A DNA stretch of 64,000 nt, taken from positions 27,263,816-27,327,815 of the forward strand of contig CM019712.1 in assembly GCA_009760885.1 (NCBI GenBank), given 5' to 3'. The notes beneath the pieces were generated by a model that worked only from the letters and a program-made list of their open reading frames with translations, did not search any database and had not been told where the DNA came from. Position numbers and translations under genes: made by a program. How positions within the stretch are numbered: the first letter of the stretch is position 1; every line of letters begins with the position of its first letter. The stretch is from Achatina immaculata. Lineage: Eukaryota; Mollusca; Gastropoda; Stylommatophora; Achatinidae. Of this stretch, positions 9,186-18,438 are shown piece after piece.

Positions 9186-10090
9186 AAGAGCCCCTAAACA
9201 CAGAACCGATACTGAGAGACTTTGACATATTCCTACCACAAGAAACAAACACAGCAAGTATACACATCCCTGGATACGAACGTTACTGTCTCGTACTTCG
9301 TCTTAAATGACAGTGCCGTAACCTAGAAACTTTGGATCGTTCTGCTGTAACCCATAAACATTGGGTGGGTCTGCTGTAACCCATAAACTTTGGATCGTTC
9401 TGCTGTGACCCATAGGCTTTGAATCGGTCTCTATGGCAAACCAGTACATTTAACCCTTATATGTTATATAGTATTGTTGTTCTACTTTTTCTTAATTTCG
9501 TACAATACAACAGAAAAAGTTTTGCTTTGGGTTCACGTTTTGTCTACAATGGACCTGTGTGAATGTACAGAGTACAGAGCTGGTAATTCCAGTCCCCTCT
9601 TCCTCAACTTGTTTTTATATCTGTATTAACAGTAATTCATGTTTCTTACAAGAATCATATTATACAAAGTGTAATAGCTGTAGTAAATAACCTAACAATT
9701 TTGTGATGGAGGTTTGCTGTGTGATACTGGCAATCTTTTATTATCGATCACATGAAAATAATACAAAATGTTCTCTTATTATTTCTTGCATTAATGATTG
9801 ATTTCTACTTAGCAGCGCTTTTCAGCATTGTCCTACTACAGAAGTCTCTCTCCACATTTCTGTCTCTACTTGTATCACGGTGCTGAATGTTTAAAGTTCA
9901 ACTATTGCTTACTTTATATCTTGTGTTTGTATTCTCTTAAAAGTACCATCACAGTTAAAGTATCCCTTTACGAGTCCTTTAGAGTTTGTTCATTATATTA
10001 CGTCTAACCTGCTATTTATATTACAACACTTTTCCCTAGATTGATATTTCTTAATCTAGTACATGATATAACGTTATTTGGTGATAGAAA
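9186..10090. other. Intron sequence with a short repeated motif
   Basis: At about 9330-9430 a motif (CTGCTGTAACCCATAAAC and variants) occurs three times. The remainder is AT-rich with no coding signal that I can see. Confidence 0.4.
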
Positions 10091-10094
10091 CTTT

Positions 10095-10400
10095 TGTCAC
10101 AGGTACTGTAAATTTCTAACACGAACCAGAGAGTAGACGAGTTCATATAGGAATTATCATTATTAGGAATTATCAGTACTACATAACATGCTTTGTTAAG
10201 TGTCTCAATATTCGTGCTTATAATCTCTGTACTTATTTAGCATTACATGAAAAAGAATAAGAAGAGGAAAAAGAATAAAGAAAGAAAGAAAGAAAGAAGA
10301 AGAAGCTCATACTTACTCGTTTGCCAAGATTTCACTAATTTTCGTTGTGTTTGTTTCTTCCACAGATAAGCCGGGTAAGTTAAAAGCTCCTTGGTTTAGT
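10095..10400 (+). repeat. Duplicated microexon unit, copy 3
   Basis: Repeats the intron of copies 1-2: ATTTCTAACACGAACCAGAG, GTTCATATAGGAATTATC, GTGTCTCAATATTCGTGCTT, an AAGAAAG-rich tract, then TTTGCCAAGATTTCACTAAT and the microexon. An expansion of GAAA units separates it slightly from copy 2. Confidence 0.8.
10366..10374 (+). CDS. 9-nt microexon 3 (Asp-Lys-Pro)
   Basis: ATAAGCCGG lies between CTTCCACAG and GTAAGT, phase 1-1, reading GAT AAG CCG = DKP. If spliced to the vWA exon at 14353 its last G plus TA gives Val, so the junction reads DKP-VPICETP. With all three microexons the linker reads DKTDKQDKP. Confidence 0.6.
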
Positions 10401-11519
10401 CCTGGTTAATTCTGACAGTAAATACGAAAGAGATAAATTACGAAAGAGGACAGGTAAATCAACAAGGTAAATGTTTCATGTTAAATTTTCTGGTAGGCTG
10501 AACTGGAGAATGAAGATACAATGTGTCACTGGTTATGTTTATCTGATTAAGATAAAAGGTAAGAAAGAGTTCACTTATAATGTCAGTTTTTATTACATGT
10601 GCATGCAGATAAGAGATACCCATTTTTTCTTTGCATTTCGTTCTATTATTAGTAATCATGAGACAGGAAGAAAGGACATAATAATATTTTTATTTTCTGT
10701 AACGGGCCACTGAACGAATAAATAAATCTTTCTATGAAAAGGTCAAGAACTGGTCAAGATGGCCGTCTGCCATTCTGTCTTTAGCTGTAGAATTTGAGGC
10801 ATTTAATATTCATCTACTTTAACAAAACAAAATACTTATTTTAGAAAGATTTTAAACATAAAATAAAATCCTTCATTTTGGTTTTCCTTTTCCTCTTTAT
10901 AAATTCTATTTCTGGGCATTTCTTGTCACATTCCTACAGCAGTCCGCTGACATAAATGTCAATGCTTGTCACGATAATTTCTTGTCATTGTTTAAACATC
11001 TTGCTCTGAGCGCTCTCTATGATCATCACTCACTGCGCCAGTTTTTTTTTTTTTTGGGGGGAGTCCAGATGAGACTCAAGAAAGTGAATCGTGAGGGACG
11101 TGTTGGTGTTGTTTCAGAAGTTTATCAATGTGGTTTTCAGCTCTTCAGTATCCAAGAAAGATGTGAATAACAGATTTGAGAACGTCCTAAACTGCTAACT
11201 CATTCATTTGAAGAGCTGAATCAGATCTTGAGCAGTTCATGAATCTGCTGGCCTACAAGGATCATTTCCTAAATCTTAGCATCAGTCAGTTGACGAAATG
11301 TTCACCTCAAGTATCTGAATATGTCTCTGTGTTTTTTTATTCATTTCTTAACAAAGTTCTTAATTAGCCCAACTTTAACATACGTGGGGAAAGGGGGGGG
11401 GGACATGACTATATTTCTGTCAACTAGAGGTCTCTGCTGGACATTCTTGTCTCCACGTTTCAGGATTTTCTTTGTGTGGCCCGAGTTTTATTTTTTGTTG
11501 TGTGAAGACCTGGCCCAGA
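10401..11519. other. Intron sequence, no feature recognised
   Basis: AT-rich with short T and G runs (11047-11062, and around 11390). Small open frames (10471-10713, 11321-11545) have no recognisable content. Confidence 0.4.
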
Positions 11520-11835
11520 CCTATCACTCTAGCGAGGAAAACTAGAATACCTGGTATTTATTAACTTAAACTATCACACTAGCACGGACAGCTAAAATAC
11601 TTGGTATTTATTAACTTAAACTATCACACTAGCACGGACAGCTAAAATACTTGGTATTTATTAACTTAAACTATCACACTAGCACGGACAGCTAAAATAC
11701 TTGGTATTTATTAACTTAAACTATCACACTAGCACGGACAGCTAAAATACTTGGTATTTATTAACTAAAATATCACACTATCAAGGACAGCTAAAATATG
11801 TGGTATTTATTAACTTGACTATCACACTATCAAGG
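11520..11835. repeat. 50-bp minisatellite, about 6 copies
   Basis: Each unit contains CTATCACACTAGCACGGACA and TTGGTATTTATTAACTTAAA. The inner four copies are almost identical and the outer ones diverge, the usual pattern of an array growing from the centre. Confidence 0.9.
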
Positions 11836-12035
11836 AAAGAGAAAATACTTTGTGTATCCTACGTGAATGAAGTAAGACTAAATTTCAGTTGTCCACAAAT
11901 GTGGCATTGATTGTGTTAAATGATTCGAGAGACATATTTTTGTACATCTCCTTCATGCACACAACATGACCCAGAGGAACAGAGTGTAGAGATTTTCCGT
12001 TGCATGGATCTGTAAAGAGTATCTAGTCTAGTCTT

Positions 12036-12375
12036 GTGAATTATGTTCCATCTAGTCTAGTCTTATTGGCAGAAATGCAGATGAAGCCACTGACAATAAT
12101 TATTGAGGAAAGACGCTGGCGATGGTTGGGACATGTGCTCCGAATGACTGACAACTCACTACCAAAAATAGCACTAAGATGGACACCACAGGGAAACAGA
12201 AGTAAGGGTAGACCAAAAGAGACATGGAGAAGAACAACAGAAAGGATGTTGAGCAATAGAGGGCTCACCTGGGCAAGAGCAGAAAATAAGGCGAAGGACA
12301 GGCATTTGTGGAAAACCCTTGCGGAAGCCCCATGTGCCCTGGGCACTTAAGGTTCAGAGAGAGAGAGAGAGAGTC
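12036..12375 (+). mobile_element. LINE-E 3'-end fragment
   Basis: Encodes the C-terminal end of an RTE-like RT protein: RRWRWLGHVLRMTDNSLPKI, then WTPQGNRSKGRPKETWRRTT and ending CALGT. The W-x-GH-x-LR and GRPK-x-TWRR motifs are typical of this protein class. A short (GA)n run follows (about 12356-12374). A second copy with the same end lies at 56930-57385. This copy is truncated and contains no RT palm. Confidence 0.8.
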
Positions 12376-13600
12376 TAGTCTTGTGAATTATGTTCAATCC
12401 TCAAAGGCGTCATCAGACCATCAACATCACAGCAAACAACATGGCTGCTTTCTAGTTTGAAAAATTGTCACTTTTTATACATTGACAACTTTTACATGTT
12501 CTTCCAGGAAGTCTCACGGGTGAAGTGTCAATGCAAGATGCTGGACTTTACTTTTTTTTTGATAAGTCAAAATCTCATTTAGATCACTCGGTTCATTGTG
12601 AGAAATTTTGTGTGTCTGATTCAACGAGTCTAATTATGGTATAAAGTTGGGATCTTACAGTGAACATTTAGGCCATGTCTCCTGACCATTTTCCATGTCT
12701 TCATCTGGCTCCAGATTGTACTTATCTGGTAGGATAGAAAAAAAGGCAGGTCAGCTTCGGGTGGTACTGCTCAAGTTGCTGATGCTGTAATGGGATAACT
12801 CACGGTCTCTCCACTTCCCTCTCTATGGTGAAAGAGAACCATTATGCAAAACTACACCCACATGATCTGTTGGTTTCATCATATCGTGAGAATGGTGAAC
12901 GGCAATGACTGTAACATTTTTACTAAAACACATACACATACACACACTGATTCACTGAACATAGTTGACAGTTGTTACCAAATGCCTGTCCTGATCTTCT
13001 AACGTACAGCCGAAGCTGACATGCTGTCTTCAAGGGGAATAATCACCCGTTTCTGAGATGAAAAAAGGTCACTTTATCACACACATAACCGACATTGATG
13101 ACAGCATTTACATATTTCCGCGGCAGCTTGAAAATGAAATGGAAAACAAAGCAACGCATAAAAGTGACAGGAAATTCAAAGGAAAACGAAGAAAGCTAGC
13201 TCAACAAAGAAACTAAACAATATGACTTCTGTTTGAATGCTTTGTTTGAGCTCAGTGTGCCAACTTAAAATCTTTGGACTCCAAATTTTCTTTAAAAAGT
13301 ACTAAAATAAGCTACTGTGTGTGGTGAAGGCATTAAATAATGTCTCAAACTGCTGGTAACAAACATGTGGCTCAATAGGGCTGTTAGAAACAGAGCCAAC
13401 AAAACATATTAAAAATAAAAAAAAAACTGGACACTGACAGGTTGAATTCTTCCGATCTTGTACCACAGTACATGGCTACATTCTATCCAATGATATGAAA
13501 ATTCTGTTGACCGAACGGCTGAAAGAATCAGCTTTTATCTTTGGTGCTTCCAAATACATTATCCATATTGTTTTCAACTGCCTGTAACACGACAGCTAAA
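12376..13600. other. Intron sequence, no feature recognised
   Basis: AT-rich sequence with no repeat or coding pattern that I can support. Confidence 0.4.
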
Positions 13601-13604
13601 ACTG

Positions 13605-13770
13605 TGACTTTTGTGTTGTAGTTTTTGTCTGTGACTTTTGGGTTGTAGTTTTTGTCTGTGACTTTTGGGTTGTAGTTTTTGTCTGTGACTTTTGGGTTGT
13701 AGTTTTTGTCTGTGACTTTTGTGTTGCAGTTTTTGTCTGTGACTTTTGTGATGTAGTTTTTGTCAGTGAT
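13605..13770 (+). repeat. 27-bp minisatellite of acceptor-like units
   Basis: About six copies of a 27-bp unit containing TTTTGGGTTGTAG and TTTTTGTCTGTGAC. Each unit has a T-rich tract ending in TAG, and it resembles the sequence around the vWA exon acceptor (GATTTTTGTGTGTTGTAG at 14286-14303). It lies about 600 bp upstream of that exon. Confidence 0.85.
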
Positions 13771-13867
13771 TTTGGGTCCTATAGGATAAGTACGGAAATG
13801 GCAACATCAAACCTAGTGGTTAGCCACTAGTGTTGATGAGGTGTACCAGTACACGGCGAAATTATTA

Positions 13868-14010
13868 TCAAACTCATCATCATCATCATCATCGTTGTGT
13901 GCCGTCTTCAGTATACACGTTGGCGCCAATATCTCCAGCGTCCTTCGTCTTGATGGTCCATTCAGCCAGTCTGTGCTCTGTCCACAAGAACCTAAAATTT
14001 CAAATTCTTT
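13868..14010 (-). mobile_element. Interspersed repeat with (GAT)n tail, minus orientation
   Basis: A (CAT)n run at about 13876-13896 adjoins minus-strand sequence readable as NGPSRRRTLEILAPTCILK. The arrangement of a short coding-like end followed by GAT repeats matches the 3' ends of the RTE-like elements here. The family was not identified. Confidence 0.4.
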
Positions 14011-14303
14011 TATCGCAGACAACAGAAAAGACATAATAGGCAATATAAATAAATAAGTAAACCAGGACAGAGGTCAGAGATTGAAATACAGCTACAGAAG
14101 AGAGAAAAAAAAGAAGCAGCCCAACATGAAATGCGGTTACACAGAGATCAAATTAGAGTATGAGGAAATCATGCACAGAAAACTTAATATAAAAGAAAAT
14201 ATTGTAGATAAAAGGAGCTAACTAAGGTGTATTATAACAAACTGGAGTCTATAGTTCATAAATGTGAGACACCAGATTAATCTGTGATTTTTGTGTGTTG
14301 TAG

Positions 14304-14352
14304 TACCTGTCTTTGAAACACCTGGAATATCTATGATTGTTGTGTCTTTTAG
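14304..14352 (+). repeat. 49-bp partial duplication of the vWA exon start
   Basis: TAG-TACCTGTCTTTGAAACACC here mirrors AG-TACCTATCTGTGAGACACC at the true exon start 49 bp later. Use of the upstream acceptor at 14303 would run into a TGA at about 14362, so only the downstream acceptor keeps the vWA frame. Confidence 0.7.
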
Positions 14353-14588
14353 TACCTATCTGTGAGACACCGGGTAAAGACGTGATTTTTGTCCTGGATG
14401 ATTCTCCAAGTGTTGGCGCTGAGAACTTTGAGAAGCAGAAAGAGTTCGCTGCACAGCTCACGCGAAGATTCCACATCGGCACCAACAAGAGCAAAGCTGA
14501 GTACTTGTTTGGTGCTGTCGGTTTTAGCATGAGAGCTCACACAGCTTTTGATCTGAATACACACCTGTCTAACAGTCCCTTGTACCAG
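14353..14588 (+). CDS. vWA domain exon 1 with MIDAS DxSxS motif
   Basis: A 236-nt exon between TTGTGTCTTTTAG and GTAAACTG, phase 1 at its start and phase 0 at its end. Numbering from the split Val, it encodes VPICETPGKDVIFVLDDSPS, with the metal-site Asp16, Ser18 and Ser20 in the DxSxS arrangement, followed by ENFEKQKEFAAQL and FGAVGFSM, the usual helix 1 and strand 2 of vWA domains. Cys4 probably pairs with the Cys of KIC at the domain end. vWA domains bind extracellular ligands through a metal ion, for example in collagens and matrilins. The fit to the family is good; the ligand is unknown. Confidence 0.85.
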
Positions 14589-14654
14589 GTAAACTGTTCC
14601 CGTTCACTCGCTTTCTATTATCTCTATATATGTATATGTGTGTGTTTGTGTGTG

Positions 14655-14665
14655 AGAGAGAGAGA

Positions 14666-14697
<32 letters not shown>
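14655..14697. repeat. (GA)n microsatellite
   Basis: About 20 GA units, broken once by GGG, in the intron just after vWA exon 1. Confidence 0.9.
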
Positions 14698-14699
14698 CG

Positions 14700-15190
14700 G
14701 AACTTTATATGAAGTTCTACTTGTGTCTTCCATAAACTGACGGTCTTGTGAAAGGATATTAGACTACGAGACAGTCTTCTAATCCAGACGCAGCGCTCCA
14801 TAAAGCAATGTGTCAGGTACCCTGTTTTACGGCTTTATAGACTGAAACGTTGCATGAAAATCACTCGAGGCACTTGTTTTCGTTGAAACGTGTTTCCCCC
14901 ATTGTTATGTTATATCTAGTCTATGACCAGGGACTGAGAGGAATAAAAGTGGTTTCTTACTTACAGGAAAAATAAATTAAACTCTCATTCCCGTCTGATA
15001 TTCTGTCTTCTCTATGCGGAGTATTTATTCTCCTGCATGCAGTCAAACAGTTCTGGACATGACTATATATAACTAATATATTCAAAGTTACTACAATAGC
15101 GCTGTGATAACAAATAATTAGACCTAAACAAGTCTTGTCTGCTCTTTTAATGAATAAGTTGTTCCAACCTACTTTCAAAGACGAAATATT
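14700..15190. other. Intron sequence, nothing recognised
   Basis: AT-rich, no repeats or coding signals that I could identify. Confidence 0.4.
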
Positions 15191-15194
15191 TGAG

Positions 15195-15440
15195 TACACT
15201 CAAGACCAGCTGGGTCAGTCAACCGTGGAAATGGGCACCCTGCTAGATCTGGGGCTTAGGAAGGAAAGGTAATCAGGCTTGATGCTGACCACATAAACTT
15301 GTCATGTGCAGACAGGTCAGAGAAAGTACGGGCATTATCCCTAGATGCCTCTGTGGCACGGTGGCCTACTTGATAAAGAGACAGAATACCAGCATGTCAT
15401 CTTTGAGGAACAAATTCTGATTTAGTGCTCCTTGAATTTC
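15195..15440 (+). mobile_element. SINE-like repeat (degenerate)
   Basis: Contains GGAAATGGGCACCCTGCTAG, GGGGCTTAGGAAGGAAAGG and GCTTGATGCTGACCACATAA, then a tRNA-like stretch with TGGCACGGTGGCCTA (A-box-like) and GGAACAAATTCTG (B-box-like). The central part resembles 15888-16010. The tRNA origin is an inference. Confidence 0.35.
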
Positions 15441-15604
15441 CCTTTTGGATAATACAGCGTCCCTCACACAGTCTATGAGCTGGTTCATTATAATTATATC
15501 TGATAAGCAAATCTTTCGTGAATGTCTTACCTTGTGAGCAACCTGAATTAGTGTAGTTATTTATATCAATGATGTAATTTGTTTGTACTTGTCATCAAAA
15601 CAAG

Positions 15605-15767
15605 GCCCTCTTGAGCATTGAATACACTGGCGCAGGGAACCACACATATCTAGGTCTAGAGCGTATCATGGTCTATAGTTTGTTCGGTGAAGCAGCTGGC
15701 GGAAGAAACGACACTAAAAACTACGTCATTCTTATAACTGACGACCAGTCTAAGGTGAAAGGTCCGA
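15605..15767 (+). CDS. vWA domain exon 2 with MIDAS Thr and Asp
   Basis: A 163-nt exon between TTGTCATCAAAACAAG and GTAAGTG, phase 0 at its start and phase 1 at its end, open throughout. It encodes IEYTGAGNHTYLGLERI, which holds the MIDAS threonine (canonical GGxTxTGxAL), and NYVILITDDQS, which holds the last metal-site Asp (canonical LTDG). With exon 1 all five metal-coordinating positions are present. The acceptor tract is weak (interrupted by AAAACA), so inclusion may depend on other signals. Confidence 0.85.
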
Positions 15768-15887
15768 GTAAGTGAATTGTGATGTTGACACTACCACAAA
15801 ACATTCTGTGATATCTCCTTTTGAAAGATAAAAATTAATTACAAATATAATAAAATGTCTGAGTGACATAATTGTTAGTGGGTCGTG

Positions 15888-15985
15888 TCCCACTCCGAGG
15901 TGGGTGGTTCATGTAAATACCGGAGACAGAGTTACCCAGCTGTTGAAATAAGTATCTAGGTCTCATGAAGCTGTGGAAGGAAGAT
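15888..15985 (+). mobile_element. SINE-like repeat fragment
   Basis: GTGGGTGGTTCATGTAAATA resembles a pol III B box, followed by CAGAGTTACCCAGCTG and ATCTAGGTCTCATGAAGC. It shares order and motifs with 15195-15300 and runs into the 44-bp array. Confidence 0.35.
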
Positions 15986-16162
15986 CAGCCAAGCGTGATA
16001 CTGACTGCATCAGCCTGTCCTGTACAAGTCAGCCAAGCGTGATACTGACCACATCAGACTGTCCTGTACAAGTCAGCCAAGCGTGATACTGACCACATCA
16101 GCCTGTCCTGTACAAGTCAGCCAAGCGTGATATTGACCACATCACCCTGTCCTGTACAAGTC
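15986..16162. repeat. 44-bp minisatellite, 4 copies
   Basis: Units contain TCAGCCAAGCGTGATACTGA and CATCAGCCTGTCCTGTACAA. The unit corresponds to the 3' part of the adjoining SINE-like repeat, so the array appears to have grown from a SINE end. Confidence 0.85.
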
Positions 16163-16348
16163 AAAGAATATATAAACACTAAAGCCATATCCCATAGAGG
16201 TCTCTATTACATGACAGGAAGATAATTTTCTTAATGAATGGAAAAACCACAGGGAATCATTAACACATATATAACAATTTATGTTGATCCAGTTTTCAGC
16301 AAAGTGTAACACACTAAATAATGGTATTAACTACTTTCGGTTTTACTT

Positions 16349-16922
16349 TCAAATTATTTTCAAAGCTTTGACTGTTATAAGCATTAAGAGAAAACCATTT
16401 GGTGATGTTCTAATATCTGTATTATTCTTATGTAAATAGCGTAGTAGTGTAGATTTTAGATTGTCTACAAATTTGCGCGTCATATCTCTACTGTACGGTT
16501 CCCCAAAATACCGATATAAATGCCTTGAACTATACACTTGGTCGAAAAATGCCTGGAGGAGTCGATAATTGTTAGTAAATAGCTGTGAGGTTGAAAAATG
16601 GATGGGGTTCGAAAGTCTTTCTGAGACAACAGATGGACCCAGTCTAAGAATGTCTTGTTCTGAGACAACAGATGGACCCGGTCTAAGAATGTCTTGTTCT
16701 GAGACAACAGATGGACCCAGTCTAAGAATGTCTTGTTCTGAGACAACAGATGGACCCAGTCTAAGAATGTCTTGTTCTGAGACAACAGATGGGCCCATTC
16801 TAAGAATGTCTTGTGCTGACTTGGTCTTATTTTTCGACATCTCATCTCCTGTACTGGAATCATACACTTCATAACTGCCGATACTCTCTTCAACAATTTC
16901 TTCATCAGAAAAATCACTAACA
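16349..16922 (-). pseudogene. Unidentified acidic/repeat protein fragment containing a 13-residue repeat
   Basis: A minus-strand frame is open from about 16922 to 16349. It encodes an acidic start (SDFSDEEIVEESIGSYE), a 13-residue repeat in five copies (EQDILRLGPSVVS), and a non-repetitive part including SNPIHFSTSQLFTNNYRLLQ and KFVDNLKSTLLRYLHKNN. I do not recognise the family. The acidic N terminus recalls domesticated or active DNA transposases, but no DDE motif is visible. It lies antisense in the intron between vWA exons 2 and 3. Confidence 0.3.
16612..16815. repeat. 39-bp minisatellite, 5 copies, in frame
   Basis: The unit contains CTGAGACAACAGATGGACCC and TAAGAATGTCTTGT. A 39-nt unit keeps the frame (13 codons), so the surrounding minus-strand open frame is maintained whether or not it is translated. 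Confidence 0.9.
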
Positions 16923-17149
16923 TCTCAAATTTCCTGTTCAAGACATTGTAAAACGTCACGGACATGTAAAGAAAGGGGCTGCCACTCTGAAAAGTGTGAA
17001 TGCTAATTCCAACTGGCCTTCATGCAGCCTCACAACATAAAACAGCTAAAATATAGCTCTCTGAAGCTGTGAGTTTACCTCAAAGTAACTCATATATGAA
17101 AAGTAATAGTGCAAGCAATAGCTTCATGGTGCTTGCCTATTTAGGAAGT

Positions 17150-17795
17150 AGAGTATTTCACGTATTTAGGCAGCATAGTGGATAAATATGGGGGAACAGA
17201 AAAGGATGTTAACGCTAGAATAACCAAGGCCAGGACAGCATTTATACAACTTAACAAAATATGGTCACCTAAAAACATAAAAACAAGAACCAAACTTAGG
17301 CTTTTCAATACAAACGTAAAGATTGTCCAGCTATATGGTTCAAAGACATGGGTTATGACCAAGACAATACAAGAGAGGATACAAACATTCATAAACTACT
17401 GCTTGAGGAGGATTTTAAACATTAAATGGCAGGACAAGATCAGGAACTAGGAGGTCTTGGAAAGGGCAGGACAAGAACATATGAACCTACAAATTATGTC
17501 TAGAAAGTGGAGGTGGATTGGCCACACTCTGAGGAAACCGGACACCAGCATATCAAGATAGGCACTGACATGGAATCCTCAAGGAAATAGAAAACAAGGA
17601 AGACCTAGACTTACTTGGAGAAGAGAAATTATGACATTGCTCAGAGACAAGGGATGCACATGGAAGGAAGCAGAGAATAATTCCAAGAACAGGGATGACT
17701 GGAGAGACTTTATCCGTGGCCTATGCTCTCAAGGGAGTGAAAGGCAATGATGTTGATGATGATAATGATGATGATGATGATAATGATGATGATCT
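17150..17795 (+). mobile_element. LINE-E-related RTE-like 3' fragment with (GAT)n tail
   Basis: The open frame 17178-17450 encodes the RT thumb region (KARTAFIQLNKIWSPKN, KTRTKLRLFNTNV, NYCLRRILNIKWQDK). Homology continues with a frame change to WRWIGHTLRKPDTS, GRPRLTWRRE and a final LCSQGS, then GATGATGAT repeats at 17747-17793. The C-terminal layout is that of RTE-like elements. It is a 5'-truncated, inactive copy in the intron before vWA exon 3. Confidence 0.8.
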
Positions 17796-18119
17796 CAAAT
17801 ATAGCATTTTCTCGAAATCCTTTCATATCTAATAATCTCGAGAAAAAAGGCTGGGGGAGGGGTGGTTTAAGGAGAGTGTACTCTGGTATAACTTTCGAAT
17901 ACTTACCATCTAAACAATCCTATTTTATGTTGTCTATACTAAATGTTTGACAGAGGATACAACAGGGTTAATATCATTGATTATACAACAGAACCATACT
18001 GTCTGAAGATATTCTTCATCATGTTGAGCTCACATTATTAAAAGTGTGTACATGTGTATATGAAGACTTATATAATGACCAAGAATATAAGTTTTAGATA
18101 TCGTGATGAAATCTTTCAG

Positions 18120-18302
18120 CTGTAATAGCTGCAGCATGGGTCAGAGTTGTGGCTACAATATTTTATGTGGGCATTGGATCGCCAATAAACACTACAGAAA
18201 TTAATCAATACATCACCCGTAACCTGTCAAATATCTACAACTTTGAAAGCTTCGACAACCTGGATCAGGTCAAGGACGAACTGTCACAGAAGATCTGTGA
18301 GG
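18120..18302 (+). CDS. vWA domain exon 3 (C-terminal half of domain)
   Basis: A 183-nt exon between GAAATCTTTCAG and GTAAGT, phase 1-1. The split Thr is followed by VIAAAWVRVVATIFYVGIGS, matching strand 5 of vWA domains (canonical xIRVFAVGVG), then NFESFDNLDQVKDELSQKIC, the last helix and closing Cys. Joined to exons 1 and 2 it completes a domain of about 194 residues without a stop. A longer open reading to 18385 exists only by intron read-through. Confidence 0.85.
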
Positions 18303-18415
18303 GTAAGTTTATCTCAGAGATGTACGACAGACAACTGAGAATACTAAAACAAAAGCGAGAACATCTGAGTCGTTTCTGTTCATGACATTTTTGTTTATTT
18401 TTCTTCTGTTTCTAG

Positions 18416-18438
18416 CTAAGGCTGAATACTACAGATAA
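18416..18438 (+). CDS. Terminal coding exon of the vWA gene (stop TAA)
   Basis: After a strong acceptor (TTTTTCTTCTGTTTCTAG) the phase-1 continuation reads A-KAEYYR-stop with TAA at 18436-18438. The vWA domain would thus be the C terminus of the protein, with only seven residues after it. The exon continues as 3' UTR. An alternative is that the real last exon lies elsewhere, but acceptor strength and phase favour this one. Confidence 0.6.

Noticed and set aside
10605..10625. GCAGATAAGAGAT as a further microexon
   Set aside because: No polypyrimidine tract and no GT after nine bases; the flanks do not match the duplicated unit.
18120..18385. 78-codon open frame extending past vWA exon 3
   Set aside because: The last part reads through a strong GTAAGT donor at 18303 and departs from vWA sequence; an exon end at 18302 fits better.
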